Part shown: piece after piece, positions 10,301 through 19,469 of the stretch
Layout of the letters: every line of letters begins with the position of its first letter
Numbering within the stretch: position 1 is the stretch's first letter
NCBI GenBank assembly: GCA_023411795.1
Contig: JAEYOK010000025.1
Location: forward strand, 1-64,000
Length of the DNA stretch: 64,000 bases
From: Bacillota bacterium
GTDB lineage: Bacteria; Bacillota; Clostridia; DSM-8532
Direction of reading: 5' to 3'
Translations under genes and position numbers: made by a program
Notes under the pieces: generated by a model
What the model was told of the DNA's origin: nothing
What the model saw: only the letters and a program-made list of their open reading frames with translations
Database searches by the model: none

Positions 10301-13300
10301 ATTTTCTGCCTATTGACACCGTAGGGGATGGTTTCCTTAAGGACATATACGTCGTCAGTGTAAAGGCAAAAAATACTCAGGACAGCTCTTGGTCAACGGA
10401 TTCTTTTGTGCTAAATGTATATAGTGAGAAGGCCATGAAGATAATGGTTGATGGAAGAGATGTAGATTCATTAACCATGGATAACAATGCAAAGATAAAA
10501 GAAATCTACGATGAATCCGGCAGTAATGGAATATTGTCATTAAGAAGAAATATAAACCTAAAAAGTGATATAAGTATTAATTACGAAGAATTTCTATGGG
10601 CGAGTATAACTGACCAGATCAAATGGGAATCACAGAAATCAGACGTCGCATCGGTAAATTATCGACAAGGGAATCTGTATGAAAATATTGAAAAGTTTAG
10701 TTATTCAACCTATCGGCCTTCAACAGAGTTCATGCTGGCTGGAAACTCAGAGGGGAAAACAAAAATAATCGCAACACATGCCGCCACAGGTATGGTGGAT
10801 ACCCTTGATGTCGATGTAAAAACATTAAAGAATAAGCTATATTTATTCAGCTTCTATCCAAAAGCAGAGACTGAAATTACCTACATAAACGGCAAGGGCG
10901 AAAGTCGCACCCTTTATAGCAATTTAAATGGTGAAATAGCTATTTACGAAGAATCGGGAATAGTTAGTAACATTAGTTTAAAATCTGGAAGTGGCGGGAA
11001 CCTTTACCTTGGCACCTTATATAAAGAGAATCTGGATTCGGGTGAAAAAGACCCTGGAATCTATGAGCTTTATCCTATAAATATCTTCAAGCTTCGGCCT
11101 GCTGCAAAGATTGAGTTGTTTTTTAAAAACAAAGACGGGAACCCATTTACAGGCCAGGTTACCTACAGAGGGGCAGTATACAAAAATGGACAGATATGTC
11201 CGGAAACTATGAATAAAGATGGACAAGTCATTTCTATCGACAGTACCGGTAAATTCAGCCTTAATTTTGACGCCACAAAGTTCTGGGTGGTAAATAACAC
11301 AGAGCAACTTCAGGCATCCGATAAACTAGAATTTATTTATGAGGTAGTGACCTCGGATGGAGAATATTATCCTCAGCTTCTAAATGTCAACGGAAGCATC
11401 AGTATGGAAGATGTGCTTAAATTCGGCGAAAGCGTCGTTAACTTAAGACCTGTATCAGATAGTGATAAGAATAAGGCTTTTATTGCGTCCCAATCCATAA
11501 ACTATAATCTGAAAGATGGACGCACCATTGATGTGACAAATTACCAGGGTACAATAGGCCCGGGGACGATTTACAAAACTGCAGAGTTGGAAACTCTTGT
11601 TGCTTGGTGGGGTTCGAGTAAAATAGATGGTTACGATGTTAAGGTAGAGGATGAGTTCGGGGCGCTTATAGAAGGCCAAAGGGTGAAAACCATCCTATAC
11701 CCTTTTGCAACAATGTCTTATACCAAGAATATAACTACTTTAAGTGAAGAATCCTTGAACCTAGAATTGGGGGAGACAAAAGGAGGACAAGTCTCATTAT
11801 TTGATTCGTCAGGCGTATTGCTGAAAAGTATTTTATGCCCGTTTACTTTTACTAATATGGTGGGAGCCCCTGAAGCTGTTGATGGGCTTATACAGGCAAC
11901 CAAGGATATAAAAGAATTAGGTGATAAAGGATTTAGTTTCAAAGATGGCATGTCCGGTGGCAATATGATAATCAGTTTGGCTTTGAAAGCTTTATCCGAC
12001 AGCAACGTAGGTTTGGGTGGTAGTACTTTTTATACTACTCTCTCTGCCACAGAGGATCCTATGGTTTACCGGGGGGTCATAACTGCGAAGATGCAAATGA
12101 ATAGTACTGATACAGAGGATGTAAGTGTAGAAATAGGAGGGGCCGATACTAATTTTGAATATAAATATAATCCTGACTCAATGGCCGATATAATCCAAGA
12201 AGTTGGAGGTATGATTCTTGATCCACCTTCGCCTATTTCAGCCGGCATAGACGCAGGTGTGAAACTTGCGGGATATTTTGAGGTTGAAGTGAAATATGAC
12301 ACAACAGCTCAAGAATGGGTTATGGTCGTGATGGGAGGCGGATTTGACCTTGATGCTCTATTTGGAGCAAGTGCGACCTTGAACGGGGTGGTTGGCCCGG
12401 TGCCTGTAACGGCAAGCTTTAATATAGGGGCTGCAACAAATCTCAAATTCCGTGCAGTTAAGCCCTACGGAAACGTACCATCAGAGATCAATGCAGCAGA
12501 TGTAAATGACTTTTACACCGCATTAAGACTTAAGGCTTATATAAGTGCATTTGGTGGCCTCGGTTTTGATTTATCCCTAGTGGCATTAAAAATAGGAGTT
12601 TTTGGTAAAGCAAATCTTGATTATAGTGCTGAATTTGTTAATATGCCATATATGATAGAGGGAGACGGTCTATACGCATACCTGACAACCCTGGGGATCA
12701 GCGGGCAGGTGGGTGTTAAATTTGTGGCAAAGTATCTTTTTGTTACCTATGAGACTGTGCTTGCTTCTGTCGAGGGTGGCAGTGACTTTTGGGTAGAGGG
12801 GGAAGAATGGCGAGAAAGACTTGAGGATTGGAAGGCTAAACAGACTTCATCCTTAATGAATTCTGCCAAATCAATGTCTACCGATTTAATGTCTGCCAAT
12901 TTAATGGAATCGATGACAAGTCTTAAAACAGTTAAAGAAAATACCGGCTATGAAAGCAGAAGCTATCTTGACATGTATGATCGCAGTTGGGGTGAATCAT
13001 TTTTAAAGAGAACATTACAGGCTCCATCCGGTGTTTCAAACATTCTAACCAATGCATACCCGTATGCTAATCCGGTGGTCACACGGGATGGAGAGATTAT
13101 GGCCTACATGTCAGACAGCGACTCCAGTGATCTAAACAAAACAAGAGCAAGCTGGATGATTAAGAATTCAGGTGAGTATATTAATCAAGGCGCTTTACCA
13201 ACTGTATCTGAAGATGAATATGCCGATAGTAACATTCAAATTGATGGAACAAAGAATTTTGCTGCTGCTGTCTGGGAGCAGCAGGGTATGGAGATAAATT

Positions 13301-16300
13301 ACAGTCAAGCTCCTGCCCCTGAAGATATATCAGCAATGATGAATTCTTCAGAAATTGTTGCAAGCATTTATGATGGGACGAAATGGAGTACTACATTATT
13401 GACAGATAATTTGGTTTCAGATGTGGCTCCTGTTGTGGCAGCAAATAATGGAAAAGCTGTGGTGGCATGGAGATGTATGTCTGGAAGCGATGCTGCAACA
13501 TTGTTAAATTCGGATCTGCATGATTCAATAATGTATAAGATTTATGAAAATGGGAGCTGGAGTGAAGCACGCACGCTGTATAATGGCGCTGCCGGAGGTA
13601 TCAAAGGGCTCTCAGCCGCCATGATGCAGGACGGGACAACGGGAATTGTTTACACCCTTGATTACGGAACGGATACTGGAAACGCCGTATTCGGATATGA
13701 AACCCTTTGTACCGTAATTGGTGTGGACAACAGTATTAAAGCCGATATTCGATTAACCAACAATAATTCGATGGACCAAAATCCTCAGATAACAGTAGCC
13801 AGCTTCGGAGCAGAAGGGTATAAATTTGTAATGGGATGGCACAATGCAACATCTGAAGGAACGACGGACATTAAACTGGCTGCAGTAGATAAAGACGGTA
13901 AAGTTGACAATAAATTTATAGAATCCATAAGCAGTGTTTATGATAATTCTCAGGCCATTATTACCAGCAAATTCAGGTTCGCAAAGAAAGAAGATGCGGG
14001 AATTGACGATTTAGCTATTCTTTGGGTCCAGCCGAACATCAGCTATGATAAAGATACTAACAATACAGCTCAAGATGATTGCTTGAAAGCAATAAAATTC
14101 ATTGATGATAAAAACGGTGGGATTTACTTAACTACAGCCCTGGATGTGGCAAAAATGGACGAGCACACTTTGATAGATCACTTTGATGCATATTCCGATG
14201 CAGAGAATAATGTGACAGCGGTGATACTTGCTTCTTCGTATACAGGGGAGCTTCAAAATCAAGGCATGGGGGTTTACACAGTAGAGCCAATAAGCGCTAT
14301 GAAGGTGGCTCAGGCAGAATTTAAGAATGATATAAGCCTTAAAGACACCTACTTTAATTACGATGATGTTAAAAGTGGCTTTAAACTGCCTATAACCTTT
14401 ACAGTGACAAATATGGGGATAAATCCGGTCAGTTCTGTCAAAGTGAGCCTGACTCCTGATAATGTAATTAAGACCTTTGAAAGCTTGAATCTACTGCCAA
14501 ATCAATCTATGGTGTTGACGGTAGAATACGATGTGCCTGAATCAGGTATACATGATTTAGATTATGAGGTTAATTCGAATTTCACAAATGGTGATTCTGT
14601 AGTCAAGAACGGATCATTAAATATTGATGTTCCAGATACGGGAGTGTCTAAAGTTGAGCTTATCGCCGATGACCAAGGCAAGCGAGTTATCCAGGCCGTA
14701 TTGTACAACTCAAGTGATGTGAAGCTGGCAGGCAGCGGCAGAAAGGTATATGCAGGATTCTATACTTCAAGCACCTTTGAGGATGCATCAAAAGTCGAGG
14801 TACAGGAAATAACGGGTGATGAGCTGTCGTTGCTGGATAATGGCGCTTTAAACATGAGATTTACATACACTATTCCGGCACAAGGTATCCCTCAAGGAGG
14901 AACAAGACTCTATGGAAGGGTATGGGCTGAAGAAAATAGAAATGGTACCTGGACAGAGATAACAGAGTATAATTTACATGATAATATTAGATCGATATTG
15001 CTGCAGAACCCTATAGAAGCAAATAACGGCAAGCAATTCCTTATTAAAGTGGAACAGGAAAATAACGGAGTTACTAAAGCCCGTGTAACAATTAAAAACC
15101 TTTCCATGAGCCCGTCTTCAAATGGAAATGTGATTGTCAAGTTGCTGGATGAGGCAGGAGCAGTGATAGAGACAAAGTTTATTGCAGCCACAGCAGCAGA
15201 ACTTATAGCCCTAAATGGAGAAGAAAGCATAACAAAGGAAGTAGTGTTTACCAAATTGGGCCGAAGGGTCGTTGCTGAATATTTTACAGCAGATCCAAAT
15301 GCATTAACCCGAGAAATTGCCGGCATAACGTTAAAGGGAATCCAGATGGACTTTAACAAAACGACAAAAAATTATTACTTGACGGCAAATAATTTAAACA
15401 ACACATTAATTACTGCTGTCGCCAAAAACAGCCAAGACATAGTTGAGATAAGAAGCAGCGACGGAGGCACCCTGCTTGCCAGCGGTACGGGGGCGGCTTT
15501 ATATTCTTGGAATTTGCCTGAAGGACGGACAGCAAAGGTTCAGGTTAAGGTTTCAGAAAACTCATCAGATATATATAATATCAACGTTACAAGCCTTCAG
15601 GAAAGGAGCGGTACCGTAGTAATCGATGTTCCTGAAAGAAACTATGGGAAGGCAATCGTTAATGTATCAGCTATCGGACTTTCCAATTTTGTTCCTCTTA
15701 AGTGGCAGTATGAGAAAAATGGAACCTGGTCGGATAAGATGGACTGGGACGAGGTAAAATCAAATAGCTTTGAAATTCTGGGTGAGGGTACCTACACAGT
15801 TGCAGTCAGATTGATTGATGCTAATGAATACTATATTGACTCAAACACTATGGTGATACTGGTTCAGAAACCTGGTAGCAACACCTCTTATGAAGACGAA
15901 GGTAATTATCATGTTAATGTATCAGGTTCAAACTTACTCATAACTCGCAAAGCAAATGTCGCTCAGGTAGATGTTGGAGCTATTTCAAAAGATATATTTA
16001 ATACCGGAAACTCTATCGATATAACCATGCCAAAAATCCCCGGTATAAATTCCTATGTTTTGGGAATTCCTGCTGATTACCTTTCCGGAGCAAGTAAGAG
16101 GGGGACTTTGAACTTTATCACCAGCATAGGGAAAATGACATTACCAACAGATATGCTGGATAATATTCCGGATTCTCAAGGCAAAGAGGCAGAGATAGCT
16201 TTTGGCTATGGTGATAAATCAGACCTGAGCGATAGTATGAAGGCCGCTATAGGAGATAGACCTCTGATTCAGCTTCTTCTTACTCTTAACGGAGAGCAGG

Positions 16301-17082
16301 TCGAATGGAATAATCCTAATGCACCTGTTACAGTGACTATCCCATACACGCCGACTGAAGAGGAACTAAAGAATCCCGAAAGTATTGTTGTATGGTATAT
16401 AGATGGTTCTGGTAAAGCAGTGTCTGTACCAAATGGACATTATGATTCTGTTTCAGGCACAGTAACTTTTATGACTACACATTTCAGCGATTATGCTGTG
16501 GCATATCGCCCCATAAGCTTCACGGATGTGGCTAAAGATGCGTGGTATAAAAAAGCAGTGAACTTCATTGCCGCAAGACAGATTACATCGGGTACAGGAA
16601 ACGGAAACTATAGTCCCATGGCCAGGATTACCAGGGGAGAGTTTATTACGTTACTGATGAGAGCTTATGATATAGCCCCTGATAACAATCCGACAGATAA
16701 CTTTGACGACGCAGGCAATACTTATTTTTCGGGGTATCTTGCCGCAGCAAAGAGGCTGGGAATATCTCAGGGAACAGGGAAAAACATGTTTTCACCAGGC
16801 AAAGAGATCACAAGGCAAGAGATGTTCACCTTACTTTATAATGCGCTCAAGGTAATTGACAGGTTACCCAGTGCGCTTTCAAATGGAAAGCCCACAGGGA
16901 ACACGGGAAAGACGCTCGGCGACTTTACCGATGCAAACGAGATTAATTCATGGGCAAAGGAAGCCTTTACGTTGCTTGTGGAAACAGGAACCGTAGTTGG
17001 CAATAATGGAAAACTAACTCCAAACGGTACGGCTACAAGAGCAGAAATGGCGCAGATACTATATAGCTTGCTATCAAAATAA
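7348..17082 (+). CDS. Giant secreted multidomain SLH-anchored surface protein
   Basis: 3,244 residues. The ATG at 7348 is chosen for its AAGGAG site and the signal peptide that follows at once (basic MKFSSRIKKT, hydrophobic core, cleavage after PAFA near 34). Visible domains: a Calx-beta-like domain (about 190-300); a bacterial Ig-like Big_2 domain (about 725-815, with VTPVRPGKVTFKAIS); a Gly-rich, Ala-rich region (about 1520-1830); a region of WD/sialidase-like blades (about 1900-2300, APVVAANNGKAVVAW); a CARDB-like domain (about 2320-2430); and three SLH repeats at the C-terminus (about 3055-3244: FTDVAKDAWY, FDDAGNTYFSGYL, FTDANEINSWA) that bind pyruvylated wall polymer. No catalytic domain is recognised. 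It probably acts in adhesion or wall architecture. Codon usage looks like that of the neighbours and no frameshift is seen. Confidence 0.9.
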   Translation: MKFSSRIKKTIRSFLSLLVAFILIFQATVVPAFARISDTEKNSAEKNLTILQRLQSMYGDNLTEEDLIKELSEMGLLDEQGNINVSESVVVDGKTMTLTEIESMLNSEGVDLSKVVNINGINLTLGDLKKIIEIEYELARIKAKYFSNDVTLTPEHEKSLASLLNQVENSGISMITAGMENLINHNARLRVRNVLTGYVFKDSQEIMMEFSIVDGNSSVITLDYDVTFDWRLLDGTALKGVHYRAKSGEIPEGTITIPKGTSTVTIPLEIYQKDNNIQLHRWLGVKCFSIQLSNPVNILFEGGARRYDFPVSLIDTDVLLTRLETEAITADIDVNESGPYFTFPINDEDYKKLEQAAIEIFGSVANTPFYAHSEGKLFSFNETQYTMTAQAEFFDGNNNHICYDEPKEYRVYEKSDSNVDPAVSWGQAYITGVIPKAFRFSNGSFNPSPYPENKMTYKDRQILIEIVDNVKPNVVKITAPPGQYYSGQAIPITVEFSEPVKHSDLELYIQGESTPISAVNLIDGNKIKYATFLYTVPKSPASSLVISSVKNMVGIIFTHDPNHYGVNINVTDSWPSDGHLTTIEGVTMSMDPLLAIKNVSLANAPVSGTYAPNDIIQVRVDIDKDISQWLENDYDTDKNHLKSVYVKADGLTYPLVMGGTGTEEGSYYTALIPANKYASSTTTNLTIELYTDGTYVPEVNGDHAYFTDGTPIMGKYALASIGEFITVQSITLDTDSYPTNSKIFLTGTETIQLKASVSPDDASYKSIKWQSSDATIASIDESTGIVTPVRPGKVTFKAISYNGGIDDPIFAETPEFTVIDGGPPTILFPKGNNAFVTKKNEVVNIVWSQNLIGRTEGVKAEFKVDIFDGTNEVYSTTVIDTNKLTVPENILSKVSNGSEPAYIVEVTTVNPDNPTENLSAQGYIIVYPKPAKVTLDKLESYYITDAKTSLNIGWNLSEFSGGEFEFKIVKNKDTLYTSTTSSGSYFLPIDTVGDGFLKDIYVVSVKAKNTQDSSWSTDSFVLNVYSEKAMKIMVDGRDVDSLTMDNNAKIKEIYDESGSNGILSLRRNINLKSDISINYEEFLWASITDQIKWESQKSDVASVNYRQGNLYENIEKFSYSTYRPSTEFMLAGNSEGKTKIIATHAATGMVDTLDVDVKTLKNKLYLFSFYPKAETEITYINGKGESRTLYSNLNGEIAIYEESGIVSNISLKSGSGGNLYLGTLYKENLDSGEKDPGIYELYPINIFKLRPAAKIELFFKNKDGNPFTGQVTYRGAVYKNGQICPETMNKDGQVISIDSTGKFSLNFDATKFWVVNNTEQLQASDKLEFIYEVVTSDGEYYPQLLNVNGSISMEDVLKFGESVVNLRPVSDSDKNKAFIASQSINYNLKDGRTIDVTNYQGTIGPGTIYKTAELETLVAWWGSSKIDGYDVKVEDEFGALIEGQRVKTILYPFATMSYTKNITTLSEESLNLELGETKGGQVSLFDSSGVLLKSILCPFTFTNMVGAPEAVDGLIQATKDIKELGDKGFSFKDGMSGGNMIISLALKALSDSNVGLGGSTFYTTLSATEDPMVYRGVITAKMQMNSTDTEDVSVEIGGADTNFEYKYNPDSMADIIQEVGGMILDPPSPISAGIDAGVKLAGYFEVEVKYDTTAQEWVMVVMGGGFDLDALFGASATLNGVVGPVPVTASFNIGAATNLKFRAVKPYGNVPSEINAADVNDFYTALRLKAYISAFGGLGFDLSLVALKIGVFGKANLDYSAEFVNMPYMIEGDGLYAYLTTLGISGQVGVKFVAKYLFVTYETVLASVEGGSDFWVEGEEWRERLEDWKAKQTSSLMNSAKSMSTDLMSANLMESMTSLKTVKENTGYESRSYLDMYDRSWGESFLKRTLQAPSGVSNILTNAYPYANPVVTRDGEIMAYMSDSDSSDLNKTRASWMIKNSGEYINQGALPTVSEDEYADSNIQIDGTKNFAAAVWEQQGMEINYSQAPAPEDISAMMNSSEIVASIYDGTKWSTTLLTDNLVSDVAPVVAANNGKAVVAWRCMSGSDAATLLNSDLHDSIMYKIYENGSWSEARTLYNGAAGGIKGLSAAMMQDGTTGIVYTLDYGTDTGNAVFGYETLCTVIGVDNSIKADIRLTNNNSMDQNPQITVASFGAEGYKFVMGWHNATSEGTTDIKLAAVDKDGKVDNKFIESISSVYDNSQAIITSKFRFAKKEDAGIDDLAILWVQPNISYDKDTNNTAQDDCLKAIKFIDDKNGGIYLTTALDVAKMDEHTLIDHFDAYSDAENNVTAVILASSYTGELQNQGMGVYTVEPISAMKVAQAEFKNDISLKDTYFNYDDVKSGFKLPITFTVTNMGINPVSSVKVSLTPDNVIKTFESLNLLPNQSMVLTVEYDVPESGIHDLDYEVNSNFTNGDSVVKNGSLNIDVPDTGVSKVELIADDQGKRVIQAVLYNSSDVKLAGSGRKVYAGFYTSSTFEDASKVEVQEITGDELSLLDNGALNMRFTYTIPAQGIPQGGTRLYGRVWAEENRNGTWTEITEYNLHDNIRSILLQNPIEANNGKQFLIKVEQENNGVTKARVTIKNLSMSPSSNGNVIVKLLDEAGAVIETKFIAATAAELIALNGEESITKEVVFTKLGRRVVAEYFTADPNALTREIAGITLKGIQMDFNKTTKNYYLTANNLNNTLITAVAKNSQDIVEIRSSDGGTLLASGTGAALYSWNLPEGRTAKVQVKVSENSSDIYNINVTSLQERSGTVVIDVPERNYGKAIVNVSAIGLSNFVPLKWQYEKNGTWSDKMDWDEVKSNSFEILGEGTYTVAVRLIDANEYYIDSNTMVILVQKPGSNTSYEDEGNYHVNVSGSNLLITRKANVAQVDVGAISKDIFNTGNSIDITMPKIPGINSYVLGIPADYLSGASKRGTLNFITSIGKMTLPTDMLDNIPDSQGKEAEIAFGYGDKSDLSDSMKAAIGDRPLIQLLLTLNGEQVEWNNPNAPVTVTIPYTPTEEELKNPESIVVWYIDGSGKAVSVPNGHYDSVSGTVTFMTTHFSDYAVAYRPISFTDVAKDAWYKKAVNFIAARQITSGTGNGNYSPMARITRGEFITLLMRAYDIAPDNNPTDNFDDAGNTYFSGYLAAAKRLGISQGTGKNMFSPGKEITRQEMFTLLYNALKVIDRLPSALSNGKPTGNTGKTLGDFTDANEINSWAKEAFTLLVETGTVVGNNGKLTPNGTATRAEMAQILYSLLSK

Positions 17083-17109
17083 AAGATGTCTTGGAGCAAT
17101 GGGACGGCA

Positions 17110-17148
17110 GACTGTGCGAAAACTCAAGTGTTTGGTTTTCGCACAGTC
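17110..17148. terminator. 14-bp perfect stem-loop between convergent genes
   Basis: GACTGTGCGAAAAC and its exact complement GTTTTCGCACAGTC flank an 11-base loop between the SLH protein stop and the stop of the minus-strand gene ending at 17153. There is no T tract on either side, so it may be a transcript 3' end stabiliser or a bidirectional terminator of weak form. Confidence 0.55.
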
Positions 17149-17152
17149 CCAA

Positions 17153-17836
17153 CTACTTATTTCCTGTTGGTATAAAAGGCCTTATGGTTGCTGCTACATT
17201 GCTTATGGGCATGGTCTGAAGAATTATTCTTCCGGGGCCTGTCACCACTGTGTTAAATATTCCCTCGCCACCAAATAGCATGTTTTTAACGCCCGGTACA
17301 GTAGTGATTTCCATGGAGCAGCTGTCAGTCATAGCTGCAAGATAGCCGGTGTCTACTATCATTTTTTGTCCTGCCTTAAGATCGTACTCAACAGCATGAC
17401 CGTCAATCTCTATAAAGGCTATTCCGATTCCCGATAATTTCTGCATAATAAAGCCCTCTCCGCCAAAAAATCCGGCACCAAGCTTTTTCTGGAAATGTAT
17501 CGAAAGCTCAACGCCTGACTCTGAGGCAAGAAAAGCTGATTTCTGAACAATCATATTGTTACCCGGTGTAATCTGAAGAGCTCTGATTGAGCCTGGAAAG
17601 CTTGATGCAAAAGCAATTAGGCCGTCTCCGCCCATAGCTGTATAACGGTTTTGAAAAATAGACTCTCCCGAGAACATTCTCCCCAGTGCTTTACCTATTC
17701 CTCCATTGGTTGAAGTCTCCATTTTCATGTTTGGACTCATCCAACTCATAGAACCTCTTTCGGTAATAAGCGTCTCACCGGCGCTGAGATGGCAAGTTAC
17801 AACCGGTAGCGGTTCACCAATAATTTCATATTTCAT
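17153..17836 (-). CDS. AIM24 / TIGR00266-family protein
   Basis: A 227-residue protein of the AIM24 family (formerly DUF124), a tryptophan-RNA-binding-attenuator-like beta fold with no known enzymatic role. Typical features are the opening MKYEIIGEPLPVVTCHLSAGETL, GSMSWMSPNM, the Gly-rich GGGLF-like turns (GFFGGEGFIMQKLSG) and the closing FGGEGIFNTVVTGPGRIILQTM. AGGAGG precedes the ATG. It is divergent from the peroxidase gene at 18059 and may share the PerR-like control region, but the boxes overlap the promoter facing the other way. Confidence 0.88.
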   Translation of the reverse strand: MKYEIIGEPLPVVTCHLSAGETLITERGSMSWMSPNMKMETSTNGGIGKALGRMFSGESIFQNRYTAMGGDGLIAFASSFPGSIRALQITPGNNMIVQKSAFLASESGVELSIHFQKKLGAGFFGGEGFIMQKLSGIGIAFIEIDGHAVEYDLKAGQKMIVDTGYLAAMTDSCSMEITTVPGVKNMLFGGEGIFNTVVTGPGRIILQTMPISNVAATIRPFIPTGNK

Positions 17837-17967
17837 ACTTTGCCTCCTAAATATCTCAATTATTATCGTTTAATCAATATGATTAAATTCAGATGATAGA
17901 ACTATGCTATTAATATCATATTTTTCAGTTAAAAACTAGCAATTATAAAATATATTTGATTCACTGT

Positions 17968-18010
17968 CCTATAATTATTATTGATAGTTATAATAATTAT
18001 AGGGTATATA
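17968..18010 (+). promoter_or_regulatory. ohr promoter with two overlapping-type PerR-like boxes
   Basis: A promoter reads TTGATA (17981-17986), 18 bp, TATATA (18005-18010). The 15-mer at 17988-18002, TTATAATAATTATAG, matches the PerR box TTATAATNATTATAA at all but the last base, inside the spacer. A weaker copy (CTATAATTATTATTG, 17969-17983) lies across the -35. Together they make a perfect 14-bp inverted repeat with an 8-base loop (17968-17981 and 17990-18003). A repressor bound here would block the polymerase. PerR is the best fit; a MarR-type OhrR is the alternative, but neither regulator gene is in the window. Confidence 0.7.
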
Positions 18011-18058
18011 TATATTAATGGAGTTAGAATAAACTAACTGATAAATGGAGGCGTTATT

Positions 18059-18481
18059 ATGGATGTAATGTATAGAACCAAAGCTGTATCCACCAAAGGG
18101 CGCAGTGGAAAGGTTATTGTTGAAAATAGTACACTTGAATTTGACATGTCACCACCTGCCGAAATGGGCGGATTACAGAAAGACGGAGTAAATCCCGAGC
18201 AGTTGTTTGCAGCAGGCTATGCGGCTTGCTTTGGCAGTGCCCTGCAGCATGTGGTAAGAGAGAAAAAGTTACCTATTCCTACTCCTTCTGTTGAATTAAC
18301 AGTTGGCATAGGCAAAAATGAAACAGATGGTTTCGAGCTAACGGTGGATATTACAGCCTTGATTTCAGGGGTGAGTCAGGCAGAAGCGGACAGTATCGCT
18401 AATGAAGCTCATTATGTATGCCCTTATTCCAATGCTACCAGAGGAAATATTCAAGTTAATGTTTCAGCTAAAGTAGTGTGA
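18059..18481 (+). CDS. ohr: Ohr/OsmC-family organic hydroperoxide resistance protein
   Basis: A 140-residue thiol peroxidase that reduces organic hydroperoxides, usually with lipoyl-type reductants, in the cytoplasm. The Ohr pattern is complete: peroxidatic Cys57 in AAGYAACFGSAL, resolving Cys121 in HYVCPYSNATRGN, Glu47 in NPEQLFAAG, and an N-terminal Arg in the GRSG turn near 15. The length is normal for Ohr. GGAGG precedes the ATG. It is monocistronic: a terminator follows within 60 bp, and a promoter with PerR-like boxes precedes it. Confidence 0.93.
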   Translation: MDVMYRTKAVSTKGRSGKVIVENSTLEFDMSPPAEMGGLQKDGVNPEQLFAAGYAACFGSALQHVVREKKLPIPTPSVELTVGIGKNETDGFELTVDITALISGVSQAEADSIANEAHYVCPYSNATRGNIQVNVSAKVV

Positions 18482-18511
18482 AAGTAAGTTCTTGTCTTTT
18501 GACTAAAATAT

Positions 18512-18541
18512 AAGGAACCTCTTTTTCGGGAGGTTCCTTTA
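18512..18541 (+). terminator. Terminator after ohr
   Basis: AAGGAACCTC pairs with GAGGTTCCTT around an 8-base loop, followed by a short T tract. Confidence 0.75.
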
Positions 18542-18580
18542 ACTTGACTATCCGAAGTTTCAAAAAGAGAGGCATATTTT

Positions 18581-19468
18581 ATGAGTAAAGCAGATGCAGA
18601 CAGATTTTATATAAGTAATGAGCGGTTAAGTGTCGAAATAGCTAAGCCCGGTACATATTACAAAGGCTCAAGGTTTGATTGGAATGGGTTTATTACTCAG
18701 ATAACCCTAGATAATGAACATAAATTCTGTGTTCCCGAATCACTAATAGATGGTGTAGGAACAGGTGGATACGGTCTTTGCGGAGAGTTTGGGATACACG
18801 AACCTGTCGGATATGATGATGTGGCTCCGGGTGGGCGTTTTCCTAAAATCGGCGTTGGTTTGATTAATAAACCGGATAATTCTGAGTATTTCTTTTTCAA
18901 ACCCTACGAATTTACCCCTTTCAATACAACTATCACTCAAAGCGAGAGTACGATAGAATTCACAACCCATCCGGCAGAATGCAACGGATACTCGGTTCTT
19001 TATACGAAACATATATCTTTAGATGCTAACTGTATGACAATAGAATATGCTCTGAAAAACACAGGAGAAAAGACAGTCCATACCACCGAATACTGTCATA
19101 ACTTTATGAGGATCGATGATGAGAAAACAGGCAGGGGTTATACTCTTTCATTTCCTTATTCCCCCGTCATAGGCGAAATGCCGGTAGCCATGGAACGAAA
19201 AACAGATAATGCGCTAACCTGGAAGGATGAGGACTGGGGAAAAGAATTCTATTGCACAATAGAAGGAGCCGGTGCTGAGCAATCCCATTGGTGGGAGTTA
19301 TATAATTCAAAAACAGGAGTGGGAGTAAGAGAGACAGATGATTTTAAGCCCATCCGGGTAGCTTTGTGGGGTCAGCGTCATGTTATAAGCCCTGAGGCAT
19401 TTATTGAGATTAATGTAGAGCCGGGTATGGAGCAAAAATGGTCTAGGAAGTATGAATTCTTCAAGTGA
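18581..19468 (+). CDS. Galactose-mutarotase-fold protein (aldose 1-epimerase-like)
   Basis: A 295-residue protein whose sequence fits the galactose-mutarotase-like beta-sandwich: GSRFDWNGFI near the N-terminus, a central LKNTGEKTVHTTEYCHNFMRI segment with a His at the expected active site, and ENxxPGMEQKWS near the C-terminus. Such proteins interconvert anomers of sugars or bind uronate-type ligands. A GAGAGG site lies about 9 bp before the ATG. It sits at the edge of the sugar-acid locus and ends 1 bp before the end of the convergent AraC gene, so a role in preparing the sugar substrate is plausible. The exact substrate is unknown. Confidence 0.65.
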   Translation: MSKADADRFYISNERLSVEIAKPGTYYKGSRFDWNGFITQITLDNEHKFCVPESLIDGVGTGGYGLCGEFGIHEPVGYDDVAPGGRFPKIGVGLINKPDNSEYFFFKPYEFTPFNTTITQSESTIEFTTHPAECNGYSVLYTKHISLDANCMTIEYALKNTGEKTVHTTEYCHNFMRIDDEKTGRGYTLSFPYSPVIGEMPVAMERKTDNALTWKDEDWGKEFYCTIEGAGAEQSHWWELYNSKTGVGVRETDDFKPIRVALWGQRHVISPEAFIEINVEPGMEQKWSRKYEFFK

Positions 19469-19469
19469 A

